Assembly: GCA_027924645.1 (NCBI GenBank)
Contig: BSBN01001752.1
Span: forward strand, 11,922,001-11,986,000
Direction: 5' to 3'
DNA from: Cunninghamia lanceolata
Lineage: Eukaryota > Streptophyta > Pinopsida > Cupressales > Cupressaceae
DNA length: 64,000 bases
In this document: positions 34,818-45,848 of the stretch, piece by piece
Numbering within the stretch: the first letter of the stretch is position 1
Layout of the letters: the number at the start of each line of letters is the position of its first letter
Position numbers and translations under genes: made by a program
The notes under the pieces: generated by a model
Seen by the model: the letters and a program-made list of their open reading frames with translations, nothing else
Told to the model about the DNA's origin: nothing
The model's database searches: none

Positions 34818-36597
34818 AACACAATGCACATCAACACATAACACTAGATATATGTAGAAAACCCAAGAAGGGAAAAACTATGATGAGGATTAACTCACAA
34901 TATATGAAGCTCAAATAACAACTTTGTTTTAGGGATACAACCCAAAGAAGCTACTACTCCCTGCAGACTTTGTTTTAGGGTTACAACCCAAGGAAGAAAC
35001 TACTCCCTAAAAACTTTGCTTTAGAGTCACTCCCAAGGAAGCTATTACTCCCTAAATACTTTGTTTTAGGGTCACTCCCAAGGAAGCTACTACTCCCTAA
35101 ATTGAGAACACATTTAGAACATATTACAGTATGCAGTCTATCTACTATCTGAAAACTGACATTGAAATTGACATCTTTGATTATTGCAATACTACCTCTT
35201 CACACTTCCTTCTAATGATCAGATCAGTTAGGCACACTCTGCACTTGACCATTATCACATATAAGTCTTCAAGATGATTCAGGATAGCACCTACAACGTC
35301 TACTCTTTCTCCTTCAGTCGCACATCATGACGCAGTCATTCTTCTCTTTTTCTTGCTTGTGAACCTTATCAATAACTTTGCAATCACACCTCACCTAACT
35401 CAATTTTATTTACAATTTATATCATATATTACATTGATTACATTACTTTTTGGCTAGAGAAAACATGAAAAATACATTTACAAGTCAGCCAGACAACACA
35501 CAACATGAAACGTGTAGAGGACAAGTCCTAAACAAGACTACATGCTATACCAACAGAAGACCCATGCCTTGTGGACATCAAAACTTGCTTAATTAAGTCC
35601 AAAACATCCTTCAAAGCATCAATCAACAAGGAATTACATCTGCACACTTTGCTCATTTGAAAATAAGATAGCCTTAAGCAAAGACATATGAAACTTGAAG
35701 CATAACGGCCACAACAACTTGAAAACGTTGTGTGGTACTGGAAACAAGAAAGATCTTCATGAAACTTTTCTAGATGAGTCTATGGGACTCATACAACATC
35801 TACAAATACTCCTTTACCTCTGTACATCAAATATTTTGTGCCACACATCTTCAATCATGAACTCTAAGAACAACCTATCATCTAGAACACATTGCAACAT
35901 ACTATCATTGAGAAACTGAGCTTGTAGACCACCAAGAACCTTGAAACTGCAAGGAAGCATGTAATGCACATTCCTAAACATGTCCACAAAACTACAAAGC
36001 CAAACATTCACATCCAAAGGAATGTAGAGCATTCCAACAGGCCTTCAACACCAGCTCACTCTGCCAAAACACATGTTGGTACTCTATCATGCATAACTTA
36101 CACAGTGGAAGGAGAAATGATCTAAAGCTTTGGAATTATGACCTTCACTGCACCCTAAACATAGTTCCAGAACTGTATAGCCATATCTACAAATGTAGAG
36201 GAATGTGAAGCATTCTATTGCTGTATTGTAACTATCTTCAATACTTTCTTCAAACTATAAAACACACTTCTGGTAATACAATCATCATGAAACTTTTATC
36301 AAGCCACCAGTAACATCTTCTCAACCTTAGCAACACATTTGAACATCTTAGTGCTTCTAATTCCCATATTAATGTATCTTCTTGATGTTTCTAATTTCCG
36401 TCTTAATATAACTTTATATTCAACTCTGCATTGATCAAGGCATGACATCCAACCATGAACTGTATCTTCTCTACTAGATAGTACATGACATCCAACCATG
36501 AACACCATCACACATCCAATCTGATAGTGTTGGCATCAATGACAACCTTGTGACAGTTTTGACATCAATGACAACCCTAGGAACCATATGTGTAACA
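34818..36597 (-). repeat. Ty1/copia LTR, same family as 9182-11043, left end missing
   Basis: From 35281 on it matches 9182-11043. It ends CATATGTGTAACA as the other copy does. The left part (34818-35280) shows the AAACCCAAGAAGGGAAAAAC phrase common to plant copia LTRs and four 46-bp repeats. It is cut at 34817 by the composite. Confidence 0.75.
34921..35104. repeat. Four tandem 45-46-bp repeats in the copia LTR
   Basis: Units start at 34921, 34967, 35013 and 35058, each ACTTTGTTTTAGGG... to CTACTCCCTAAA with few changes. Confidence 0.9.
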
Positions 36598-38029
36598 AAC
36601 CAAATAAACCATCTACCATCTTTTTTATTAATGAGTGTTTTAAGATCCTTCTCACTAATGTGACCCATGTTGTGGTGCCATATTTTACAATAAATAGAGT
36701 TATTATTTACATTCATAGAGTTACAGAAAGTAGATGTTTCCAATCTAAATAGGGTGCCACATTGAGTGCCCCTAGCCAACACAAAGTTGCCTCTACTCAA
36801 TCTGCAACCACTCTTCTCAAAAGTAACATGTACCCCTGAATCATTCATTTTGGATACAAAGTCAACTTTCTAACTAAACCAAGGATATGCAATACATCTA
36901 TGAGATCTTTTCCCTCCCATCACTAAAAATTAGTTTTACCTCACATTGACCCACAATCTTTCATGTGTTGTTTTCCATGAGGAAAGCTTCTCTACCATCA
37001 TAAGTTGATAAGCTAAGAACCACTCCTTGTGAGGAGTCATGTGTTAGGATGCACCTAAGTCTATCAATCAAGCCAGTAGAAGTCATGCTAGCAAAAATAG
37101 TAAAAGCATCAGTAGCTTCATCATCAAAGGATTTATCAATAGAGGAATCTTCATCTTTCTTTTTCTTAAATTTTGACATTTCTTTTGAGATCCCCCTATT
37201 TTCCATAGTTCCAATGCCTGAACCAATTCATATTAGGTGTCTTAGATATTCCCTTAGACTTATATGTCCTTACTAGCTTTCAGGTTGTCCTTGCCTCTCT
37301 CTTTAGATCTTCCCTGAACATGCAATGCATCCAAGTAGACCCATAATGTGAAGTCTTTCTCCTCATCTCCTCTATAAGCAAGGAAGCGATGAGGGCATCC
37401 AACTTTGGATCTATCAAAGAACTCTTGAGTGCAAGAATCAAATTTTCCTAAGATTTAAGCAATGAACATAATAACAAAATACACATTTCCTCTTCCTCTA
37501 TTTTCACATCTACCAACTATAACTGACTCAATATTAGATTAAATGTATTCAAATGTTCTACAATCGAGTCCCCATCTTTCATTTTAAGAGAATACAATTT
37601 TATTTTCAAGAACAAATTATTTATGAGACTCTTTGTTTGATACATTTCTCCTATTCTATTCGACAACTTATATGTAGTAGATTCATTAGAAACATTCAAT
37701 AGAATATAATTAGATAAACACAACTATATAGTGCCTCATGTGTTTTTTATTAATATTTACCCACTCTTTATTCAATAAGTTGTCTAGCTTCTTTTCACTT
37801 TTTGTAGCAATCCATTGATCTCTTTCTTCTAAGAGATCCTCTATCTTTCACTTCCAAAGATTAAAATCTATGACATTGAGCTTTTCTATCTCCAACTGAG
37901 ATGAGCTAGCTATGATCTCTATCACCCAGAACCTGAATATGCAAGAAAACACAACACAAGCCCATTGCCACAAAAAAATTAATCAAACACTCTGAAAGAC
38001 ATGTTCCTCTCTCTAATCAATCCAACCAT
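36598..38029 (-). pseudogene. Ty1/copia gag and pre-integrase remnant
   Basis: Minus-strand peptides run from 5' to 3' as follows. A UBN2 gag piece (MCLSNYILLNVSNEST, SLKMKDGDSIVEHLNTFN) lies at 37517-37723. A Lys-rich linker and a protease-side segment (SLSTYDGREAFLMENN) lie at 36961-37206. A pre-integrase segment (GTLFRLETS, IWHHNMGHISEKDLKTL) lies at 36620-36848. Stops and frameshifts are frequent. The integrase core, RT and RNase H are absent, because the pre-integrase region runs directly into the LTR border at 36597. Confidence 0.8.
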
Positions 38030-38044
38030 GGCTCTTGTAATATA
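38030..38044 (-). other. Degenerate primer-binding site
   Basis: The minus strand reads ATTACAAGAGCCATGG, close to the usual TGGTATCAGAGC plus CATGG context of copia elements, at the right distance upstream of the gag remnant. Confidence 0.4.
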
Positions 38045-39825
38045 GAAAAAGTGATACCTCTACTTCCTATATTACATTACATAGAGGCTAAAATAGAAAA
38101 CTTTCTAATTTACAAAGAATTGAAATATAGAATCAACAAACTAAGTTTAGAATTATAAATAGCAGAAATACGGTAACTTGGCACCAAAAAATGGAGCTCT
38201 CGATCTTGGATTCTAGCATGGTGCATGAACATCTACGTGAAGCATTGTAGTCCTTCCATGTGATGTTGTCTAGAAAAGTCACAAAACTCAATGTTTTTAT
38301 CAGATTTTGAACTAACCTACACAACAGGAAACAAAGACAACCAAAACAACAAACCAAACAATACCAAAATACTTATAAATGATGAAATGAATCTAAAGTA
38401 ACCAAATCAAATAAAGTAATAAAATTATGAGAGAAGGGAAGAGACACTAGAAAACCTCCATGTGGTTGAATGCCTCCCAAAATACCTGTAGCTAAAACAA
38501 GAGAAGATGTTGGGGTTATTTGGAGGTTTGCCTTTAGGTCAAACCCCTGCTTTGGTATTTCTACCTCCACAAAAGCCAATGATAAAAAGAAAATAGTGTG
38601 TGCTCCTATCCTATGTGCATCTAGTTATTAAGAGCAGTGACAATAAAATACAATCTATAAATATCAACCCTGGTCTATGGGGAAGAATACTCTAGTGTGC
38701 ATATGATAAAATGGGTGATGGTCTACACCAAGATTTTTCCAAAGTAAATAGAGAGAAAATATAATAAATAAGTTGTAGCAATATTATTCAAAGCAAAAAC
38801 AAGAACAATATTACCAGTATGATGTAGAAGATAAAATAACACTTGTATTTGTCTAAAAAGATTTGAGTATCATGTAGCTTCAACAATTTCAACAATGGAG
38901 ATGTGTGCAGCCAAGCATAGCCAAGAGAGATAGAATGAGAGAGAGAGAGAGAGAGAGAATTCCTTTTGCATAAGGGTTTGTGAGGAAGCTAAAGGGTCAT
39001 ATTTGAATTCCAAAGGCATTTTTATGATGACCAAGCATTACCATAGGCAATGGTAGGTAGCTGAGTAGGAAATTAGCATTTTAAATTTTTGGAACTCACA
39101 TGACGCTAGTGCATCACGTGGACGTCCGCGTGTAGTGCTAGTCTACATGACGTGCTAGTGTCCTAGAGAAATCAAATAAAACTTAATAGTGTTCCTAGAA
39201 CAGCACAAAGAGTTAGAATTTGGTAAATAAATTTGGCAATTTGGTGAAGGAAAAGGCTAAGGCTAGGCTGAAGTGATCCCTAAAACATGCTAAGAGAAAT
39301 TGACACTAAAGAAAGCCCAAAATACAATGTGAAATTGCAAGGGTACATGAAATTTTATACATTACATTTAGCCCAACTTTAGTGAACTAATGAAAACTAA
39401 GTGATGCTAGGCTAAAGTACAAAAATGAAATATTGAAAGTAAATAACATCACAAAAGGATACCCAAAAAGGATACTATAAAGGATGTAGAGCTCTTCAAG
39501 CAGAGGAACCAAGCCCCCAAGCTAAGAACCTGCAAAACAAATATGTTAGAAAACAAAAACTTGAAAGGAAATAATTTTAGAAGGCATAAACCTACAAAAC
39601 CATTGTGTCAAAGCATCACAAACATATATATATAAACATAAACAACACATACATAGAGGAGAAAAATACACAACAAGAAAGAAAATTTTGAGTCAGCAAA
39701 GTGAAAGAGACCTCAATGTGAAAAGTTGTCCCAATACCCTGTGTCATCCCAAAAATACAACAAAAATAAAGAAAACAACAAACATATAAGGGAATTTATA
39801 AAGAATAAATACTTGACCAGTTTTA
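38045..39825. other. No recognised gene; simple repeat and ACGT palindrome
   Basis: If the primer site at 38030 is real, this should contain the 5' LTR of the copia remnant, but I see no second copy in the window. It holds a (GA)11 run at 38937-38958, a short (AT) run near 39625, and an imperfect 36-bp palindrome at 39106-39141. Short ORFs have no recognisable domain. Confidence 0.5.
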
Positions 39826-41325
39826 ACAACTTTAGGGAGGTGCTAGACAATAACGAGTTCCCTGAGGGATTTGATATCTGGAGGAATATTATTCAGACTA
39901 GGTTCATTATCAAGCAAGGTACTAAGTGGAAAGTTGGTAATGGATCTCTAGTTGACTTCTGGGAAGATCAATGGCATGGTAACTCCCCTTTGTGTGAGCA
40001 GAATTGGGTTAGCCCCTTCTAGGACATATGTTCCAGATTTTTTGGTAGGCATGTTGCTAATTATATAGATAATGGGAGATGGAAGAACTTCAAGGATGTG
40101 GAACCTCTACTGGTTAATTTTCAATCCAGACTAGACTTGTTTCACCTACCTTCCTTTCCCAAGGAAGATCAACTTATTTGACAATGAACCCCCACTAGTG
40201 AGTACTCGGTTGCTTCTGGTTTTGAGATGTTGATAGATACTCTAGGGGATCCCCCCTTCTTGGCCAGACTTTGAAATCCCAAGCCGATCCCTAAGATTAA
40301 TATCTTCTTTTAGCTTCTCATTCAAAATAGGGTGTTGACGCAGACAACTTGAGCAAGATGGGTTTTTCCATGCCTAACAGATGTCCCTTATGTTGAAGCG
40401 ACTCTGAAGACTCGGTTCATTTGCTTCTTGGATGCTCTTTCTCTTCTTCAATTTGGGGGAAGGTTCTGTCATTGTGGAATTTGAGTTGGGTCTTTCCCAA
40501 CTCATTTTGGGATTTCATAACCCTATGGTCTTTCCCATCTTCCAATTCATCCCTTAAATTTCTGTGGTCTTTAATTATCCCTCATATGGCTTGGGGACTT
40601 TGGAAGAAGAGAAACAATAGGGTCTTCAGGGATGCTAGCGTGGATGCTGAGGGTGTGCTTAGCAAGGTGATGAGATCCATTAAGAAAACTTCTCTGTTGG
40701 GATTGCTGGGAAGCTTTCTCAGGGGCCCAATTTAATTATGTCTAGTCTTGATCTGGAAATATCTAAGAATTGGAGTATCTCTTATGATATTTTGATCCCA
40801 TTCAGTAAGATGAAGCAGCCTAGAGAGAATGTGGTTTGGAAATTCCCTCCTATTGGTTAGGTAAAAATTAATTTTGACAGGGCGGCTAAGGGGAATCCTG
40901 GAGGTGCTAGAAGTGGGGGTGTGATGAGAGATGATCTTGGTAGGTTTTTATTGGAAGTGGTACTCCCTTTGGGTACCTAGACCAACCACTATGTTGAAGC
41001 TGCAGTGGCCTACCATGGGATAAAACTTGCTCATTCTAGGGGTTTTAACAAAGTCTAGATAGAGGGAGATTCGAGCAATATTATAAATTGCTTTAAAAAA
41101 ACCAAAATCCTAGCTAGACTATAGCCACTTTCATTGAATATTCTCTTATGTTAATGGAAAATTTTGAGGAAATGATAATAAGGCACATATTCCACAAAGG
41201 GAATAGGGTCGCCGATGTATTTTCCAATGTTAGCGTCACTAATCAAACTTTACAGTGGAGGGATGTCTTGGCTATGATCCCAATAGAAGCCCAAACCTTA
41301 ATTAACCATGATTACCCATAGGGAA
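39826..41325 (+). pseudogene. LINE ORF2 C-terminal remnant: zf-RVT and RNase H
   Basis: Plus-strand peptides show the post-RT region of plant L1-like LINEs. DIWRNIIQTRFIIKQGTKWK and VGNGSLVDFWEDQW lie near 39870-39975. A zf-RVT segment with RCPLC, then HLLLGCSFSSSIW, lies near 40380-40450. An RNase H-like domain (VKINFDRAAKGNPGGA, GGVMRDDLG, VEAAVAYHGIKLA, IEGDSSNIINCF) lies at 40860-41110. Many stops and several frameshifts are present. The endonuclease and RT core are missing, consistent with 5' truncation. Confidence 0.82.
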
Positions 41326-43220
41326 GCCGCCTTGAGGGAGCTTAATGCTATGATTCAAGAGATGAATCTCAAAATCATCCTTGTTATGATGAAGGGGAAA
41401 GTTACACATATTGTGGGTGGTTTTAGCAACTTTCATCCATTTAGGTTGAAGAGTTACCATTCTCTTAGCCTCAATCACTAGAATTCTTCCCCAAAAAAGT
41501 TTGAAAGTGATTTCTAAGATGGGTGGGGACAGAAACTAGGTGGAGCCCTTCTCTTGTGATGGGGTCTGTAGGAACAATAAAGTGTGGAAGATTGTTGAAG
41601 AAGGTGGGATAACCCCCTACCTGGAAATCCTTCGTGGTTCCAATCCAATAGCGACGATGATGTTTTCTAAGGGGTGAAACAATGCACTTTGAAGGTGTAT
41701 GGATGGGAGCTGAGCATCACTGAGGACCTGATTACTCAAATTATTGGCCTCTCTGCTAGCACTATGAAGTTTTTTAAGGAAAGAAAGATGAATGATGAAG
41801 CTATTGCTCAATTCTCCAAAGGTAATGAAAGGATCAAGTTGATTAAGCTTTAGTCGGGCGGTTATAATCGTATGTTGATCAAGCCCATCTGGGTTGAAGT
41901 GGCGGAGGTTATAATGAGGTACATAACCTTAGATGGTAGATTTATTACTCTGTATGGGTTCCATTTTGATCTTTTGAATCATTTTTAGCATAAGATGTTA
42001 GTGTCTTTCCCATTTTATCTTCTAGCTTCTTTGGAGTTTTCTATTAAGGAAAATGGTAGAAACCCCAAGATGCCTATGCTTCATGAAGGTTTAATTTTAT
42101 TGATTATGGAGTATATGAAAGATCACACCCCCAAGAATGGATTTAAGAACAAATCCTCTTTGAAGAAGAAAATGTACTCTGTCTCTAGTGACTCAGAGAT
42201 GCAAGAGCAAATGGGGGATGAGGAATGGGTTGAAGAGGATGAAATGGAGGAGGAGGCTGAAACATCTGGCAAGAAGAAGGGCCCCATTAAGAGTCAGCAT
42301 CAAAATAGGAAGGATGTCCTCATCTCCTGGTCTAAATGATCCTAAAAGGGGATGAAGGGGAGCTCATGGGAAGGAAGATAAGTCTAAGTGGAGATAAAAG
42401 GAAAGCCACAAAGAAAGGGAAGAGCCCTGTGAGTGCTAAGAAAGTGAAAAGTATGCCTATTGCGGAGCTGAGTGCTGGTATTCCTTTCCCTTTTATCCCA
42501 GATCATTCTCCTAATATTTTGGAGGAGTTTGAGGTCTTGTTTGACAGGGCTAAAAACTATGACGATTTAGCTGAAGCACTTGGGATGGTTAGAGAAGTTG
42601 TGAATGGCCAGCATAAAATGACTAAATGGTTCTTTGTAGAGATTAACAGGATCAACATAAAGTTGAGAACCCTATAGGAGAAGTTGGACTGTCAGGGGGA
42701 GACTAGTGTTGAACAAGACAGGGAAATTCTTTAGGGGTGGGAAGCGATCCTGAAGATGGAGAATATGGAAAGGGAACTCCTCAGGATTAAGGAAGACTAT
42801 GGCAGTAGGATTGAGATTTTGGAGGAAAATCTTATCCAGATCAATGAGAACCTTGAACAAGTTGTAAAAATTAGCTAATGCATGATCCAAAATAGTCTTC
42901 AAGGTATGTTCCTCCTTACTGATAAACTGAAAGAGCTTCATAAGGATCAGGTCAAGGACACTCCTACTCAGGAGGATGTTGTGATTGTTCAAAAGATTTA
43001 GGGGGATAAAGATAAGGGTAAACAGGTAATTCATAATGAACAAGGTGGCCCTTGCACGTGCACTAGAGTTAGTAAGAAAAAGCTCTTTGAGGAAGAATTT
43101 AGAAGGAACTTGTGGGATTCACCAAGCTACATGAAAGTTTCTATGAGTAGGAGTTAGAAGCAGCTAATACTTTGAAGAAGCTACAGTAGTAGGCTATTTA
43201 GCTACTATGCATTTTTGTGC
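41326..43220 (+). pseudogene. Decayed retroelement-like ORF, possible relative of the 1061-aa accessory protein
   Basis: I do not recognise a named domain. An open but stop-ridden frame reads LKVYGWELSITEDLITQIIGL, then IWVEVAEVIMRYITLDG and a hydrophobic helix segment (LVSFPFYLLASLEF), near 41680-42060. A long charged middle follows (open at 41995-42339 and 42336-42677, with EEWVEEDEMEEEAE and several Lys-rich NLS-like runs), then a predicted coiled-coil-like C-terminal part to about 43170. The order (helical domain with an I-x-GL motif, charged middle, helical end) mirrors the ORF at 53890-57075. Homology is my inference. Confidence 0.4.
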
Positions 43221-43931
43221 CCTTTTGCTTTGTTGATGCTTATTCTATTTTTTAGTTGTTGGTTGGCTAATGGTTGGTTGTCTTTTCTCTCTTAGCATCT
43301 TTTTGCAGAGGGTTTCAGGGCACCTTCAAAACCTATTTTATCCTTTAATCAAAAACAAATATAGGAATTCTTAAGTGGTGTCACGTCTCGTTTTATGGAC
43401 AATATTATTATTCTAGATTAGTGAACATTTACTATGATTGTTTTTACTTGAGTAAATTCCATGTGTGTGAAGGTAATTATCATGAAGTTATATTTGTGTA
43501 AATTGGAAAGTTGTTTTAAATATTAAATATTTCAATGTGATTATAATGTTTTCCTTCGGCTAGTTTTGGGGAACTAACCTATTAATGTCGAGTTAAGTGC
43601 GAATGAATGCAGGAACTCACTGAAGACGAGAACATGGTTGAGGTAGAGATGCTCTAGCCACTTGGCAAGAACTATTTGGGATGGATAACCTAATGCACTC
43701 ACACACTCACATAGTTTCATATTGCATTTTTGAATGGCTTATTATACATTATTGCATGGATAATAAAATATGATTGATGGTTAGATGCTTAGAAAAACAT
43801 TATGTTTTAATTGCTATAATAAGTCTATTTCAAATGCATGATTTAGTCATAAATATTAATGTTCTTTTGAGTTATATTTAAAATGGTGTATTATTTAATA
43901 ATAAATAAATAAATAATTCCTATTTATATAA
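43221..43931. other. No gene seen; possible retroelement 3' end
   Basis: AT-rich non-coding sequence. The piece to about 43365 ends in TATTTTATCCTTTAATCAAAAAC, reminiscent of a LINE 3' end, but no target-site duplication was found. Confidence 0.4.
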
Positions 43932-43948
43932 ATATTATTGTTTGGAAG

Positions 43949-44965
43949 ATGATGGCGCGAAAGAGGCAATCCCGCCCTACTCTGGCTCCGCGTGCATCTG
44001 GTTCCATGGAAGCAGTGGTGGTTGATCTTTCCTCTGAGGCTAAGGAAGACTCTAAAATGTTCCTAGACACTGCAATTATAGGGTACCCTGTGGGAACAAA
44101 ATTTCCAAGACAACGAATCATCGAGTGGATCAAGGAAAATTGGAATGGGCCCAGGGTCATTAAATTTCTCCCTTGAGGGCTTTTTGTTATTGCCTTTCTC
44201 TGTAAGGAGGATCGTGACTGGGTAATGTCCCTCCACTATTGGGAAATTAATGGCAAAGCTTTGTTCATTCAATGATGGACACCCTTATTTGACCCCTGTG
44301 CAACCAGACCCGGAGATTCTCCTATTTGGATAAGAATTTACAACCTCCCTTTCAAATTTTGGTCAGATGAGTGCCTTACCAAGATTGTGAATTCTCTGGG
44401 GATGCTGATGAAAATAGATGAGGAGATCTTGGAGTAGAATTCATACCTCTATGCCAGACTTAAGATCGTGTCGATCTTGGAGATTCCAAAGGTCATCAAT
44501 TTATCTTCACAATTTGGAACCCGCCTTCTTGACATTGAGATTGAGGAAGAAAAATTCTTCTACTCCAGTTGCGGAGGAAGGAATCATCCCTCTGTCAGTT
44601 GTACTCACAATTCACAAGAAGAATGTAAAATGAAGGAGCCCCCAAAACTTGAGGAACCCAAGGAAATCTCTCAAGCCAATCCATCTCTTTCTGTAGATGC
44701 AGGAAGTCATGCCATAGAGATGAAATTGGTTGTTGTACCTTTTCCTCCAGTGGCAGTTGCCTCCCCGACCCCTCCTTCAGTCAGTTTTCCTTCCCAGGCA
44801 CCTCCTTTGCCTAAGCGTGCTCCACCTGAACCCTTGATTCCTCCTTCAACCCTACAGGTGCCAATTCAGAACAAAAGTTGGGTTAGTGCTCTTTTGGACT
44901 CTCAATCAGCCAGCATTCCCAATACAACTTCTTTGGATTTGAAAAGCAAGTCGTTTAACAAGTAG
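43949..44965 (+). pseudogene. LINE ORF1: DUF4283 domain, zinc-knuckle-like motif, Pro-rich tail
   Basis: The frame starts MMARKRQSR at 43949. It carries the DUF4283-type nucleic-acid-binding region (GPRVIKFLP, FLCKEDRDWVMSLHYWEING, PGDSPIWIRIYNLPFKFW), broken by stops near 44174, 44272 and 44434 and a frame change near 44460. The following frame (44468-44965) has CGGRNHPSVSCTH, a knuckle-like remnant, then a Pro/Ser-rich tail. The family binds LINE RNA in the ribonucleoprotein. Confidence 0.8.
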
Positions 44966-45793
44966 ATGTGTGATAAGGTGGCCTCCACTCAGAGTGAATT
45001 GAAAAAATATCTTTTTCCTATGGCAGAAGCCCCTCCCATAGGGGCCACTGATGCTCGCAAGCCAGATCATTAGGGGCTTAATTACCCCTAACTTTGGGTG
45101 CTCTTTGGTGCACCCTTACTCCCCTTCTATGTTTTGCCTTTGACTGGCTTCTTCTTGTGGGCTCCTTGCACTATTTTTTCCTTTTAGGGGTTCCAAGTTT
45201 CCTATGGATCTGTTTCCTCATGTGGCTAGAACCGTCCGGTCTTCTGATACATGTGTCCAACCATTTGGGTGACTGTTCTTTTCTCTTTATGTACGTTTCG
45301 GCATTTCATCATCTAGGAGATGGTTAATCTGGCTGCAATGGCTACGATCTTGGTGCCTTGGTTGTAGATGTTTCTTTCTGACACTCACTATGTAATAGCC
45401 TAGTTTTTAGATGTCGCTTTAGTTGAGGTGCTTTCAAGAGAAAAGGAAATTTTATTCTTTCTGTTCAAGGCATGGGGAGCTATGCTCGATAGTCAAGGAT
45501 TGAAGAAAGGTTTTATTAGGGGGTTGGTGATCTTTGAGCCCTTTAATTCGGTGGAGAGAATCTAATAAACCATGGCCTGGAAGATATTTAGACTTCGTTG
45601 TGTATAGACCTTGTTCCTTTTGTGGAATCTTAAAGATGTCATGTGTATCTTTAGGCTCTGGCTGGATCTTGCTTCTTCTGGTTGCTTGCTTGATACCAAT
45701 ATTGTACTCTACACGCTCTCTGAGCCATGCTCTTTACTTCTCTTTGGTTTCTTATTTAGAAGAATGGGAGCTGCCCCTCTGTAGCACTTATTA

Positions 45794-45830
<37 letters not shown>
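43950..45830 (+). mobile_element. ORF1-only LINE insertion with perfect 18-bp TSD
   Basis: An 18-bp duplication (atattattgtttggaaga) flanks the insert at 43932-43949 and 45831-45848. The insert begins at the ORF1 start, encodes a DUF4283-type ORF1, then has a short non-coding 3' part and ends in a (TA)n tail at about 45797-45830. The tail and target duplication are hallmarks of LINE insertion. No ORF2 (endonuclease/RT) is present, although both element ends are, so it was probably mobilised in trans or is an internally deleted copy. Confidence 0.88.

Positions 45831-45833
<3 letters not shown>
45797..45833. repeat. (TA)n tail / microsatellite
   Basis: Uninterrupted AT repeat at the 3' end of the LINE, running into the target duplication. 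A second short TA run lies at about 45895-45916. Confidence 0.9.
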
Positions 45834-45841
<8 letters not shown>

Positions 45842-45848
45842 TGGAAGA

